64,000 bases of DNA, from assembly GCA_013399015.1 (NCBI GenBank), contig VWZX01010004.1:868001-932000 (forward strand), read 5' to 3'. Positions within the stretch are counted from its first letter, which is position 1. Each line of letters begins with the position of its first letter. The position numbers and the translations under genes were made by a program. The stretch comes from Galbula dea. Its lineage: Eukaryota > Chordata > Aves > Piciformes > Galbulidae. The notes under the pieces were generated by a model. It was given only the letters and a program-made list of their open reading frames with translations, did not search any database and was not told the DNA's origin. Of the stretch, positions 1-14,317 are shown in pieces.

Positions 1-3000
1 AGCCTCTAATGAGGGAATTCAGAGTTCAGCTTACATTATTCCTCGCTAGTAACATAAAAACAGGTTCAGAATATGTAACACTGCTGCAGCTTAAGCACAG
101 CAAGATACATCCTGAACTTTAAAATCCCTGCTTCTTATTTGTACAAGCCTGGCTATGAAAAAAGACACTTCTAATGAATTCACTGAGAAATCCTTAGTAG
201 AACTAGCAACAGCAGACTTAGAGCTATAATATTTAAAGCAACTGCAAAATTGTGCTTTCATCAGGAAAGGAACAAAAGCTTTGTTAGTTTTGAAGCTTAC
301 ATTTATATTCAGCATAATAATTCAAAGTATCATTGCCTGCCACTATTAGGAGACAGAGGTCAAATATGGCAAGTAAAAAAAAATTACATTCACAAGCTAT
401 ACAAAAGAGAAAATAGGCTCAAATTGTATGAAGTGCAGTGACATTATTTAAATGTCTTTGTTAATCAGGGTCCTGACATAAGAGATGGTGCTGAGAAGAA
501 TTTGCTCTTCAGACTCTTCTCAGCATGGGTCAAATCTGCTTAATATTCCAAACACTGAGTCTAGCTGAACCGTGTTACCCCTTTATGATCTCTCATCTAT
601 TTTTTTTCTCCTTTGAATTCAAGATGCACTGGTATTTTCAGTTTTCATCACTGCTAAAGGGCACGGAAGCTATAGTATAAACAGTGAAGTTCCTTTCAAG
701 CCTTGTTTATAATGATTTATACATTATACAGCTGTTAGACCTGCAGGAATTTTTGCAGAAAGAATACAAAAAGAAAGAAAGAAATTTGGGAATATCTACT
801 GTCAACCTTATTTTTTTCCAGTTGCTCAGTAAGAGACAAAAAATAGAATTATCTGCTGATTCATACATGAGAAAATAAGAGCAGTCTAATTTCTACCCCA
901 TAAAGCCACAATGGTGTGAAGTCTATGAAAAGCAAGGAACGATGAGGCTGACAGAACACAATGTACAGATGCTGCTGTTTAGTTTTCTGCCCCAATATCC
1001 CCTCTGAAGCATGCCCCCAAGGACTGTGAAGGATGTTTCAGATGGTCAGTTGTCACTCTTTCATGAATGAATAAAAGAGAAATAAAAAGACTGAAGTCTT
1101 GCAAGTTACAAATCTTAGCCAGTACATCGGTCTCCCCACTCTCTGGTGATGTCTGTGGAGAGCAAAAAGAGTTCCTTAAGACAAAAGGCAGCTCTGGCCC
1201 TCCTGTTGTCACCTCAGTGTAGAGGACACACACTGCAGTCACAAGATCATGAATTTGTGTTCCTCCATGGTTCCTTCTTCCCCTAGCACTCATGCGACTC
1301 CTCCAGCAACCCACAAGCTTAGTCCTTGACAGCTGCTTTGCTGTCACCCAGACTTGCTACCTGAGGGGTCTGGAGATTATTTTTGTTTCCCTACTAAAAT
1401 ACTCAATCCATAAAAGACTTTCCCCCATTCCAAACATGACAAACAGCACAATGAGAGGACATGAAGGAGCATCTGGCCAGTTTGTTTTGATCTATTGGAA
1501 ACATTAGTGGATTGCCCAAAGGCCTTGATCAGAGTCTAGTTGTGCTCAGAGCTGCTCCACCCTGTCTGAAGCAGTGCAAAACAGTAAGATGGATGAGGTT
1601 GTTCTAGACAAGAAGAGACCCAGCCCACCTGAGGACAACTATTTTTGCAGTGAGGATTTAAAAAGGGCATAAATGCTGTAAAGGCCAACTGCATGATTGT
1701 GGAAGATTTTGAAAGCCTGATGTAACAGAGATTTGAGAAACTCCATTGACACAGATCAGAGTGACTGATATGGTTCCCTTCCAGGCATTCACATAAATGT
1801 AGTAAGTTTTCACAATATTGACCAGCATTTGTTAAAAGCTAATTTCCAGAATGTCCTGTTCAGAATCAAAACCAATCCAACCTTAACTACTCACTTCACA
1901 AAATGTCATATCCTGTATTTGTACTTAATGGTTTTGGGGGTTTTTTAACTGGAGATTGAGGAATGCCCCATTTAATTCAGAAGTACAAAGCTATTGAACC
2001 AATCTTTGAGACAAGTCTTCTACAAATCAGTGTATGTCACAAGGGTTTTCATCCATAATATTGAAATAAGGTGATCAGGAAGCTAGGATTAGAATACAAA
2101 ACATTTTCTGGGCTTCCAATGGGTTTAATACACATTGTGTTACTTCTCCATGGCTCTGACCCCTCTGTGTTCTCCCTGCTGTAGACATCCAACCCTAGCA
2201 AGAGATTAATGGCTATAAAGGGAGCCTTGCAAATTGAGAGGAGACACCAAGAGTGTTGGAAAGGCTGAAAATGTGTTGATATCTTCTTCGATGATCCTCA
2301 CTGGCAACAACAATCAGGTGCTATATCTGAGGCACTTCTGGCGAGGGAGGTGCACTCCATGGTGTGTATACAACACAGTATAAATGCACTGTTTTATTGG
2401 AGATGGGATGCTTGTGCTTTATTTATAGAAGAACAAAGTGAAATAGCCAAGAAAAGATCACAAGGAGAAGTATGAGATAACAGGAGGAAGGCTTTTTGGA
2501 AAAGAAAGGGGAGAAAGAAAGTTTAAACATATTTATTCCTCTTTCTTACAATTTTCTTCATGACGTTTTTCTCAGGACCAGCTTCAGAAGCAGACTGTTT
2601 AAGGATTAAAAGAGAACTCTTCCCTTCAGAGAACCAGTTTCACCAAATGTAATGTTGACAGGCACTGTACAGCCACGGTGTGTATTTGGGGAGACATAAT
2701 AAATATGAACTGAAAAGGTCACATCTCACACAGGCACCTTTGACGACTGATGCAGACTCTCTCTCAAAATACAGCTCAGAAACAGATAGAGTAACACATT
2801 CCTCCCCTCCAGCATTTAGAGTAACTGGTGTTTCAGAACCACTTAAATTTCCTATTAAAAAAATCTTGTTTCAGATTTAAGCACACTTTGATTTAACACA
2901 TTTCCAGAAAGACAGTTGTGCTCCTATATTCCACACGACAGCACAAGTTTGACATGGGATTATTCCTTTTTCATAATGATAAATAAAAGCTGTGGTTTTC

Positions 3001-6000
3001 AAAGGAAACAAAATAGACAGCAATCCATTTATGACATCACCTCACTCATTCATGCTCATGCTCCACTACCAATATTTCAGAGATTAATGAGACTTCAAAT
3101 TGTAGAAAAAGAGTAAACAATTGCAATGCTTTTACTTTTAAAAAAGTGTTATTTGATTTGACTTCTCTTTCATGGTTAGGTATTGGGATCGAATGACTTA
3201 ATTTATTTCCTGAGACAGAAGACCTTAGATAAGCTTGGTGGTTATGTAGGCATGTCTGGGTTGCTAGGAGTTTAAACTATCAGCTTGCAAATGGAGCTAT
3301 TTCAGATCCCAGGTGATCCAGAGAATAGGTTCTCCTCATGCACTAAACGATGCAGGGATTATGTGGAAAAAAAAATAGTCCACGATCATATAATCAGACT
3401 CTGCACTGTCACACACAAGCACAAAGATGCTGAATTAAGGCAGCCCAGGGAATGCCAGAATTGCATTTGTCTATCTTCTGAATGTTTGATTTGCAGTCCT
3501 CAGAAGGGTTTTTTTATTATTATTTTTACTAATCATAACTATGGTGTATAAGACACAGAGAATATGATACATTGCTGGGTAATAATGAGACCTCTTGTGT
3601 GGAGCTCCTGCTTGTTAATTGTCCTGGTATTTTTCCTACTTGGACATGGATATTCCAGTGGTTAATGACATTCTATCTTCTGTATATCAGCTCACTCATG
3701 CATATGACCACTTGATTGCCTCACATACACAGTTTAAACTAATTATCATAAACACTGACGTCTCAAGATTTTTTGTGACTCCAAGAGATGTGCTACTGAA
3801 AATAGGAACAACTCTCTAAGCAATTTTGGAGCTTGGTCACAACACAGTAAACCTGTGCCACTTTGCCCAGTCTGACGCATCACTGATAAACACTGCTGAA
3901 CCAGTTTCAACACAATTTTGTACCTCATGCTACTGTTTGAGTTAAAGCAAAGGCTAGAACACCTATAGAATAAGAAGGGCAGCTTTAGGGGAAGGGAAAT
4001 TGTTTGTGTTTTTTTTCCTAATGGTTTATATAAGCATGAGGAATATCACAAAGTACTTACTAAGGGAAAAAAAGTGCAGGCTTGAGTTTATCCAACAATG
4101 AAAGTAATCAGAACCTGTCACACAGTATAAAAATATGTTCAAACACATACTTGACTTTAATTTATTGGTGCTAAAGCTCCCACTGAATTAAACTGTAGTT
4201 CAGGGTGCTTAGCACCCCTGTAAATCAGAAGCTTCATGCACGTGCGATTGCAGTCCCAGGCTGCTTGTTCAACAGGAAATCACTTTTATCATGGCAGTGA
4301 GTTGAGGAGAGAAGCCCATGACCAGAATGCTCTTTTTATCTACCAAATCTGTGACTGTGTAAACTAATTCTACAGGAAATAAATATGTAAAGGTGGCATC
4401 AATTATTACAGTTTCAATTAAGGTACTGAATGGCAGGAGATGTCACGTAGCAGAAATGACTAACTTGAAAAGGGAATAAAGTACATTTTTCAGATAAAGC
4501 TAAAACATTTTTTAAAAATAATTTAGGAAGGATATTTGTTCTTTTCTCAGCAAAGGAGATGGCAGTAACCACACATGATAAGTATCTTCTCACTTCCTTT
4601 TAGACAAAGGTGGAAACACAAAGCTAGTTTTGTATTCAAGCCCTCAATTATTAGTTTTGCTACCTTCCCAGCCCTTGCTAAAAGCCTCAGCTTTTCTTTT
4701 TTCTTAAAGATCTAAGGAAAAATCCTGAATATGTGATCCTGAACTGAAAAGCAACAGAGATCAAATACATAGGTGTGCACACGTGTTTAGATCACAAAAA
4801 ATTAATAGCTTGTGTATCATCATATTATTCTACATCATCATAATTGCATGGATGTGATTGTTGATTTTTACATGAAGCATACTGACAAAGAATCTGATTT
4901 CTAATGTTTTCAGTTAGTGCAAGGGTTAAAGAAAAATAATGATGACAACAAAAAGAATTTGCAGAAATTACACAGGAACTGGTCTTGTTACCACCAAATT
5001 CAACAAAACTGCTCCATGTGCTATATGCAACTCCATTTAACCCCCCTCCAAAAATTACCAGCAAAGTGGTTGGGAATCAGTCCTTCCAAATTCACAGTAC
5101 CCAAACATTCATATAGGGCCTGCCATGCCCAAGGGTGCTAAAGCATGTAAACCTCTCGCACAAGAGGTCATACAAACAGGGTGAAGTCCAGGGTCCCTGG
5201 CACTGACTTTGGTCCAGAACAGCAGATTATTTCTCTCCAAAACAGGTATGAAATTTTCCAGACAGACCAGAAGGAAATCTCTCTGATCTCTTTAGATAGG
5301 AAAAAGCAGCCCAAATTTGACTTCGCACAACTCAGGCTTCTTGCATGTGAATCTTTCCCCTGCCTATATTTCTCTACTCTAACTTTTCTTTCCCTCCAGT
5401 CAACTGTGAACACATATATGAAGATTTGATTTTTGGGAAGCATCCTCAACTCGATTCACTTCAGTTGAATCTTCAAACACTCAGCCTCTCTGACTATCAG
5501 GCCATAAATACAAGAGAAGTAAATATCTGTACCCTGCAACCTCTCCCCTTCTCTCTTTGTGACAGTGCTGCTCACAGTTTCCCCAGGGACTGATTTATCC
5601 ACAAGACTGGCATTTTAAATTCAACGACATGCAATTCATTTTTGCAGTCCTCAAAGATAACAAATACTCAGATTTAAATTATTGAATCATTCATTTAACT
5701 TAGGATGCCCGAAAATTATCATTTTTATGGAAAGTAATAAATTGTAACTGCAAGTGATAAAACTATAAGGGAACCCCCGGACATGCCACAAAGAAAATAC
5801 CTCATTCTGCAAAAGTGTGTGTTTAATTAATGATGTGTTCTAATTGTAACACATTACTAGCAGAATTAACACTTTTTATATCTATCTGTTAACCTCCATT
5901 TTTAAAGTTATTTCAGCTGTGAATGATTCGTGACTTTTCTTTAATAATAGCTCCTCTGAGTTCAGCCTTCCTAGAAGCAGCAGGAAGTGATGCCAGGCTT

Positions 6001-6720
6001 TGGCTGCTCCAGCCTCTGATGGACCATTTTCAAATGGGCACAAAACTGGCTATCTGGACTTGTGTGATGGTTCACATTCAGAACTGCAGACTATGGCATG
6101 ATGGAGGGGCTCCTGAACACTACACATTAAGAAAATGTTTCCATGAAACTGGCAGTCCAAGTTACAGTAATGTAACCTTTGGTTCAGTGTCTTGCAGATA
6201 TTGCAGTAACTGCTATTTTCCTGTTTACCTGCATGAAGTTGTAGCGTTGGATGCAAGCTGCAGCACTAGCTCCATTGCAAGAATACAGACACCCTTCCTG
6301 GACAGCATAAGCCTCCCAAACAGTCTCAAGTGATTAAATCCAAAGGCCATCTCCTGCTTAAGAGAACAGCCAAGCCCCATTAGAACGTTCACTTTCATTG
6401 CTATAATACTGCTTGTACAAAACAATAAAGTATCACATTTATAGGTTCTCACAGCTGCTAACTGACATTAGGACTGATTTCTGTAAGATTCAAAATTTGC
6501 ATCTAAATCTTCTCAAAATTTACTGGTGATGACACTCTGCCAACACAGAACAGCCCCTTGCACTGTTCTCCATTTATTTACCAAGTTTGGCAACAGTGAT
6601 ACTCTGCTAAGAGATGCATTATTTGAGCTAGGAAATGTTATTATCTTGGCTTTCATTTTTCATGAAGCATTATTCTGTGATTAAGGTTGGGTTTTTTGTT
6701 GTTTGTTTCTACTTTCCCAT
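1..6720. other. Intronic DNA with no recognised feature
   Basis: This is AT-rich unique-looking sequence. Two medium open frames (minus 979-1347, 122 codons; plus 5923-6333, 136 codons) have no recognisable domain, codon bias or splice context and are of a length expected by chance in six frames of 64 kb. No RNA gene or intact transposon is visible. Confidence 0.6.
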
Positions 6721-6782
6721 TTGAACATATCTGGATTCAGCTTCCAGCCTGCTTCAGCCAAACTTTCTCTGTCTTTGCTAGA

Positions 6783-6822
6783 TTACAGAGGTAACGAATA
6801 TTTTACAGAGGTAACGACTATT
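6783..6822. repeat. 20-bp tandem duplication (2 copies)
   Basis: Two adjacent copies of TTACAGAGGTAACGAATATT occupy 6783-6802 and 6803-6822, with one mismatch (A to C at unit position 16). It looks like a simple replication-slippage duplication. Confidence 0.9.
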
Positions 6823-6992
6823 TTCAACACATTAAGGGTCTTCTGTAGTGTAAACAAATTTTCTCTCTTTGAGAAAAAAGCAGAACAGATGGAGCTCTAA
6901 GTTTCTCACTACAAGGCTTTCTCTCAATATTATTTTTCTGGCCCATTCATTTACTTCCAATTTGCCAACAAATTTAAACAAATGCAGACACA

Positions 6993-7422
6993 ACACTGAA
7001 CAAGATATTCCAGTAGCTGCCTGACTAATGCAGTATATATAAAGAAAACCACCTCCTTCTCCCTAACTCACTGTTCTAATCTGTATATTCACAATCCACA
7101 TTAGCCACCTTTGCCTCAGCTCTCACAGAAAGCCCCAATGAGCTGCTTGCCTGGTGTGACTAACACCTTTGTTAAGTGCAAGCCCTCAACAGAACAGATA
7201 CCCTCATTGCAACCCCCAGCCTGCATTCTCCTTTTACATTGTTACTGAATGGCCCATGTTGGCAATCATCCTAATTCTCTGGTAATTACTATTAACAGTT
7301 CCAATAGTCAATAAGCAATCTGGAAGGTTTTTTTACTGGCAGCTAGTATATGTGTACCTCCAACTTATTGATGAATAAGCCATCAATAAACCAGCACCTA
7401 CCCTAAGGAACTTCACTAAGTA
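6993..7422 (-). mobile_element. Decayed CR1/L3-type LINE fragment, antisense
   Basis: The run containing ATATTCCAG, CTGCCTGACTAATGCAG, CACCTCCTTCT, ATTAGCCACCTTTGCCTC and later CCAGCACCTACCCTAAGGAA resembles the antisense 3' portion of old sauropsid CR1/L3 elements (the part corresponding to 'cagtaytccag...gaggcctgactagtgcag'). Divergence is high, and the limits are rough. The similarity was judged by eye, and an alternative is coincidental similarity in a C/T-rich stretch. Confidence 0.35.
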
Positions 7423-7514
7423 CTTAAATCTCATTATTATTTTGCAAGTGGAAAACATCCTTCTAGCCAAACAAGGAGCAGTATTCATATATTTAAAAAT
7501 ATTAAAAATTATAC

Positions 7515-7531
7515 TATATATATATATATAA
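7515..7531. repeat. (TA)n dinucleotide microsatellite
   Basis: About eight TA units lie within a wider A/T-only stretch from roughly 7490 to 7555. Confidence 0.9.
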
Positions 7532-8055
7532 AATATTAAAAAAATTTAAAAGTCAGATTTTCCAAGGCACAGCAAGTGATAGGCTTCATCATGCAGAAAT
7601 GTAAAGGTCATGTATGAAAATAACATGTACTTATCAAAAACAGCAGCCCTTAAAAATCAATTTCTTCAAGGAAATATCCTTAGACCTTGTGTTTTGCACA
7701 ATTCAATGTTCATTAGAAGAGCATGAAACAATACTGTACAAAATAAAGAATGCATGTTCATTAATATTGGGACCACAAAGACAAGAATTAACAAAAATTT
7801 CAAGTAACTGCAATACAGTATGAAAAGTAAATTAGATAGAAGTACATTAATGCTTCCATAATGGTGATATTTTATTTAACACAGGCTCTGTCAAAGATAT
7901 GAAACTTTTCTGCCTGCCCACAGAGTCTCCAGGCCCAAAATAATATAAGATTAACTTTCATGACAAGTATTTTAGTTTGGGGAGGGGAGGAAAGCATAGG
8001 GAATTTTTTTTAAAGCACAAAGAAGGAAAAATGAAAGCAGATACAAGTACATAAT

Positions 8056-8126
8056 AGAAAAAAAAAACAAAAAACCCCAAAAAAAACAAAACAAAAAACA
8101 AAACAAACAAAAAACCCACCCCAAAC
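8056..8126. repeat. A-rich tract with interspersed CCCC and (AAAAC)-like units
   Basis: About 70 bases consisting only of A and C: runs such as AAAAACCCCAAAAAAAACAA followed by AAAC units and CCCACCCC. On the minus strand it is a G/T-only tract. It may be a decayed poly-A tail expanded into an AAAAC-type microsatellite. Confidence 0.85.
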
Positions 8127-11100
8127 TATCATTGTTATTTTTCTAACTAGCAGAACCCCAGAATTTGGGAAAGCACCAAAATATGAAAGCCACTCATTCC
8201 TCTGGAAGCAACAAATGCAACCTACAACAATGCTAAAATATTTCTAGGAGAGGAAAGCTTTCAAGGGGAATCTGCATTACTACCCCTGACACCTCCTCAT
8301 TCCTCCTCCTTTGTTCTCTGCTCACCAAAAGAGATGGTCAAGGCTGCACATCTCAGGGTGAAATCTGTAGTATAATCAATAAGATGTCTCAAAGCTGAAT
8401 ATTTGATGTCACTTTATTATTCTTATTGTGCTTCTGCAGGTTCATTCTCCCTCCCCTCAACTTGCTCTCCTCCCTCTCTGCCGCAAGCCCCCTCCAAAGG
8501 CACAAACAATTCTAGCTCAAAAGTCACATTATCTCTCATTTTATGAAATTTCTGCAAGGAATAACCTTTAACCTATACTTTGCTTCCTCCCCTTCCCTGC
8601 CAAAAGCTTTATCCATTCAATTCTTTTTCAACCTCAATTACTTCCCATTTAACAAATCGTTGGTGTAGCAGTGAAGCACTACAGTAAGAAGAAAGGTTGG
8701 TGCTCCATTGCAATCTCTTCAGGGTAGAATTAAAGGCAAATTCTCTATCAGTGAAAGCCACCTCTCCTCGATTTTTCTGTCACCACATTATTATTATACA
8801 GTTTTTCTCTGAAAAGAAGGCTCTCAGGGTGTCATGAACTCTCAGAGAATTTCTAGTCTACAATGCCTTTCAGTAAAAAAGGGAATGCTCCAGAGAGAAA
8901 ATAACCTTTGTATAAGGACAGGTTTGTTCTACAATATTGTCTGAGCATTGGCTTTACAGGGCAGAAATGAGTCTTTGCATTTGCATTACCAGAGCACAGA
9001 AACTGGTCCAAGAGAATATCACTCTGCACAGCCCGAGCTATACTGCTCTATTCCCTCTGACTGAGAGAGTTGAGCAGGATTAGGCAGTATATACAATCCC
9101 TCCTTTATTGATGCATGTCCACAGCAGAACACACACAACTGAATTCAGAAAACAGGAATCCTCTTTCCAAATGGCATTCTTTAATTTAAAAAACAGCCAT
9201 GTCACTTATAACATCTCTTTTCTGATCCCATTTGAAGGGTAACAGAATAATATGTTCCTAATTGCCTTTTCCCTCTTTCCTCAGTCGTTCTCTCGTGTTT
9301 TCCCCTGGTTTTAAATGCTTCAAATGCAGGCATAAACTCCTGCCTTTTGCTGGCATGTCTATAGCAGCAGCTCATGTCAGCTATAGGACAGCAACATCCT
9401 CATGAAGACAAATTAGTGATACTCCAGAAGAATCCTAAACTGTCTTGTCTAGAAAAAAAGATTGCTTATAGCAAGTGTCATCATACATATATAAACAAAC
9501 ACAGAAACATATATCACAGTACGTTCTGGCACAGGAAAGAACAGAGGACAGAAAAAAGTGACAGATAGTCTTGAAAAAGGAAGTAAATAAAGACACAGTT
9601 TCCAAGCTGTATAAATTGTTAAATGCCCATTGAAATAAATGGAACTCTGATAATTTCAGCTACGGATCTGTCCCTGAGAAATGAAAAGTGCCTCTCAACA
9701 TGCTCACATCCTCATTTCCTGAATTATTTTGATTACACAGAAAATTAAAGAGATTATTATTTTTATTTCATATTATTTTATGTATTCCACTGGTTATTTT
9801 AAATATTTTTTCTATTTTCTTTTAAAGTGGAATTTTGGTTTTGTAATCCATAAAAGACCAAAGGAACAGAATGTTGAAGTGTAAAAGGACAGTGAAATGG
9901 TTAATGGGAGAAATGACTTAGGAAAAAATAAAGAATAGAAAAAGTAAATTTTGTAGTGTTCAGATTCAGGCTCAAGCTCAACAAGAAACATGATCAAAAT
10001 GTAGCCTTCCCCTGAGTTACAGACTATTGAAGACAGTGGCACTTGCTATGCTTTTTTAAATACTGTTTACAAATTGCATGCTTCTGGGAGTGGTAGAAAA
10101 AAAATTGTACTTTAAAGCCATGCATATGTGTTATTAGCTAAAGCTAATGGCCACCATTCCCACATACCTGAAAGATTTTTTCCTCTGAAAGAAAAAATAA
10201 ACCTAAGGAAAATGGTATCATGCTTGATGTTCTGTAAATATTTCAATAATACATAAAGTCAGAGTTAAAAAGGAAAACAGCTCAAACCCAAACCCATAAA
10301 GTCAGTAATACTGAAAAACTTCAATTTAGCTTCCAGTTACTCTATGTCAGTGTTTACTGCATATCATACAGGCTACTTCACATACCTGCATGCCTTGGAT
10401 ATTCTTAGTGCTGTGAATCCTTTAGATGTACCCCAAGTGCTGAGATAACACTATTTAATTTCCTGGAATAATAAACAATTAAAAAACCACTACTGCTGTC
10501 ATTCAGTTATACTGTAAAAATAGCACAGCTAAGCAGGTGGTGAGCAGCGATTAGTGTGCTTGCTGTCACTGACTGACTGCAGATTGGGCACGCAGCAAAT
10601 CTATGCCAAGACATCTAGTTATTTTTGTTACTCATTTTTCCCTTCCTACACATCAACTTTACCTAAACATGTTTTTCAGCTGTAACATGCTGAGTTTTAA
10701 ACTGTAGACTCCTAAAGGCAGCAATTATCACTCTAAACTTGGTTATTACCTGCAGGGCAGGTCTTGGACTGTATACTAATTTTTCAGTCTAATATTTTGG
10801 GAATCATTCAATGGCACCTTCAGAGACAGACGTGAGCCCATGAGGGCCTTTGATTCCTGAAGACAGTGTTAAATGCTGATAAAGAAACACAAGTAAGCTA
10901 GGACTTGGTACATTAGTAAAGGGAGCAAGGCGTAGATTGTAAAATTTTAAGTTACCCACTTGCTAAATTACCACCTATTTGTAAAACTACTTCGAGTTTC
11001 AGTGTTAGGAAAGATGAAGACAGACATAAATTAAGTACACTACAGTCACCTGCAGCATTTCACAGTTCATTTCCAGAGTATTTTGGGTCTTGTACTCTAT

Positions 11101-12867
11101 CCCTCTTTTGTATAAATGGTTTGTACACCTGGCCAGCTCATCATGACAGTACTTCTTCAGTATGATGCAGGAGAAATCATAAGAGGCTTTTAAAAAAGGA
11201 GGAGGGGGGGGAAGAAAAAAAGAAAAGGTTTTCAAAACCATTGTCAAAATGAGGGTCCAGAAATCAATTTGTAATTATCTGCCAACACAAATCTAAAGGC
11301 TTTTCTGTGATAAGGGTGGTAATACATAGGGCTGTAATGTGAATTATTTCAAAGAATAAAAGACTGATTGTCTTCATGACCTATATAGCTTTTAGTGAGC
11401 TTTAAAACAAAATTACATTTTGTACTTCTCATGAATGGCTTTCTCCCCCTTCCTTCCCCCTTTAAAAATGCAGGGTTTTTGTCCCATCCAGTAGGCTTTC
11501 AGCTTTAAATAGTACTTGGTTTCTCCCAATGTTGATACATTTCGTTCCACTGGAAGCGAAGGCTCTGGCTTTGCAAAAGAGCTGAAGCTTCCCCTGTACA
11601 AAGCCAGTCTTATCCAAACTACCAACCATATAGTCTTGTTATTTTTACACTGAAGCTGAACTCTGTATATTTCCCCCCCACCTCTAGAAAACGTTTAGCC
11701 TAAAAAATAGGATAAATAAAATAAATATTTCACAAGGTATAAAAATATCAGGGAACAGATTACCTTAGGTTAAAATAAAGTCACGTGAGTATAAGGAAAA
11801 AATAGAGACACATATGAGGAAAAATATATTTTAAAAAAGTGCATTTTCAAAAAGCATGAAGGCCACATTCAGATCACTGTACTGAATCACCTCAGCTCCC
11901 TTGGCCTAAGGCCAATGAGAGACCTTCTGGATGAAGGTGACTACAGGCCTAGCTTTTGATGGTTCAGTGGTACTGAATGCACACTAGTCCTGCACATCCA
12001 AACCCATGAAAGCTTCTGAATGAGATACCTGTTGCTACTTTCTTATGCAATCTTGCCTCCACATACTTTTACTTATGGTTATTGCCTGCTTGAAAATTGC
12101 TATCCAGAAAGACATGGTAGCTCCAGCAAACTATTATGCTAAAAGTATAAAACATACCCTACCATTCTAGAGAGTATAGTTCTATAGAACCACCTAATTT
12201 TTGGAAAGAATATTTGGGTTTGTTCTGTTAGTTTTATCCAGAGTTTCAGAAGAATCAAGTATTACTTAAGTCTAACATTCTGAAAGCATTTTGGATCTTG
12301 GCAGGTAATAGCTCCCTGGGGTAAATACATACATCCCACTCTTGTTAATAATAAGCCAGACTCTTAACTGAAGTACCTGCTACCATCTATCCTGGGATTC
12401 CTTTGTCCTAGCAGTGAGATCATACTTTGGAAATGTGATTCTTTCTTCACTAATCTAGGATTTATAAAATCATTTAAAAATTAACTTTTTTTATTTCACA
12501 AGAGTTCCTAAGAAAATAAAATATGATTAAAAAAATCAATTGCCTGTTTCTCTAGGGTTTTTTTTCCTGTTAATCAATCAACTTGATATAGTAAACGTCA
12601 TGAAAAATACAGAATGCTTTCTGCTTTGACTTCAGAAAAGGTTAGATAAGTAGTTCTTTCCTCGAACACAGTTTTAATATTTACAATAGGTTTTTCTAAT
12701 CTATTAAGGTGAGATCTTTTCATTACTCCATCTACCAGTCTTTTTGGAAAAGTATTTTATAGTCTTCCTGCTCATAAGACAATATATAATTTGTGCATTG
12801 ACCCTGTATGTTTATACAGTGCCTAGCATTTTAAAGACATATTCATAAGTCCTGCATGAGGCCTTTC

Positions 12868-12887
12868 AAATAATAAATAAATAAATA
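12868..12887. repeat. (AAAT)n short tetranucleotide repeat
   Basis: About five AAAT-type units in tandem, a short interspersed microsatellite. Confidence 0.85.
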
Positions 12888-14295
12888 GACAGAGTGCTAA
12901 CATACCCCTGCCAACTTTTCCTTAATTGTCAGGCACTGTTCATTTAATAACTTTTCACTAGAGAGCAACCCTGTCCCCATAAGCCATATATCTTTTTCCA
13001 ACATTTGTTTCACTTGAGCTTAATTTCTGAAGCGACAGTAAAGTACATACTGTCACAACAACTTGCTGATATATTTGCTAATGCTGCAAGCAAGGTTATC
13101 CAGCCTGTTCTCAAACCCCAGATGGTTTCTATTAGGTCAAAAAGGTTAAAAGGAAACAAGGTGGAGATCAAAACTGTTTGGTTCCTTCTCATTTCCCAGC
13201 TTAGACAGTAAATTAACATTGAGTTAACAAGATAAAAAAAGCATAGACTGGATGGTTCATCCAATCTGATACAGAACTAACTACGACTCTCTGACAAACC
13301 CCCTTTTATGTTATGACTCCTTTCAGTTAGCAGAAATGTCTCAGCACATAATAAGGGAAAAATATACAAAACCAGTGTAGGGAGTGCACTGATAGCTGAT
13401 CCCCCATCTCTTGGGAAGTCTCATCACCTGAACACAAACAGGCAGCACTGATGCTACTCTAAACTACACCACAGATAAAGGAAAATTTAAATCCTCAGCT
13501 GGCACAAACATAAGGACACAGAATTATGTTCAGTTCTTTATCCTTCTCTCATTTTTTCAATCTGAACACAGCAATTAGCCTTTGAACCAGTCAAACACGT
13601 CTGAAGAGGCAAGTCCATAAAACTTCCAGAACAAACTTTGGTAAGAAGACAGAAGTAAAACTCACTGCACTGTTAATCAACTCTTATCTTTTAGGGGGAA
13701 AAAAATGCAAATGTAACATCATTTTAAAAATGAAAACTTATAATGAAAACAAGAATTACTCATACTGCTCCACAGAGGATAAGAGATCTCTCTTCGGATT
13801 CCACTCTAATCTAGTTTCAGTGTAATTGTTAAAGTGTTTGAAACATCTTATCTTTCCCTTCCCCCTGTTTGTATTCCTGACTTCTTTAATGCACAGACTG
13901 ACATTAATTTGGTTAGTTAGGATGTCAGTTCTGTATAAGGCTCTCCAGTTAAATGAGCATTTTCCAAGAATTAAGCTTCTCTCCCTTCGCCAACAACCTC
14001 AGGCCAAAATGCCCATCGCGGTTCCCATGTCAAAGGAAGTATTGTCTTCTTCTCACCCCACCTCGCAGGTTCTTTCCCATAGATGTCCAAGGGAGTGCCA
14101 TCCTCAGACCCTGCTTGGTCTGTGGGACTCTGCTTATAAAAGCCATCTTGCCCTAAATCATACTGTTACAACTTTTGTATCTCCATTTCCCTGATTCTCA
14201 ATGACTTTTCTGTGTTAGGCAGCTCAGATTCTCTTGACAAACCAGTACTTTCACTGCAGAACAAATCTTGCAGCCTTTATGTAACTGTCTAGTAT

Positions 14296-14317
14296 GTACA
14301 CACTAAACTGTGTGTAC
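14296..14317. repeat. Small inverted repeat (8-bp arms, 6-nt loop)
   Basis: GTACACAC at 14296-14303 is matched by its reverse complement GTGTGTAC at 14310-14317, with TAAACT between. It could form a short hairpin. No flanking stem extension typical of a miRNA precursor is obvious, so no function is assigned. Confidence 0.5.

Noticed and set aside
979..1347. 122-codon open frame on the minus strand, same direction as PTPRN2
   Set aside because: No similarity to PTPRN2 or any recognised family, and no coherent acceptor/donor pair bounding a conserved segment.
5923..6333. 136-codon open frame on the plus strand
   Set aside because: Length is about what chance allows in six frames of 64 kb of AT-rich DNA. 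No domain, signal, codon bias or splice context.
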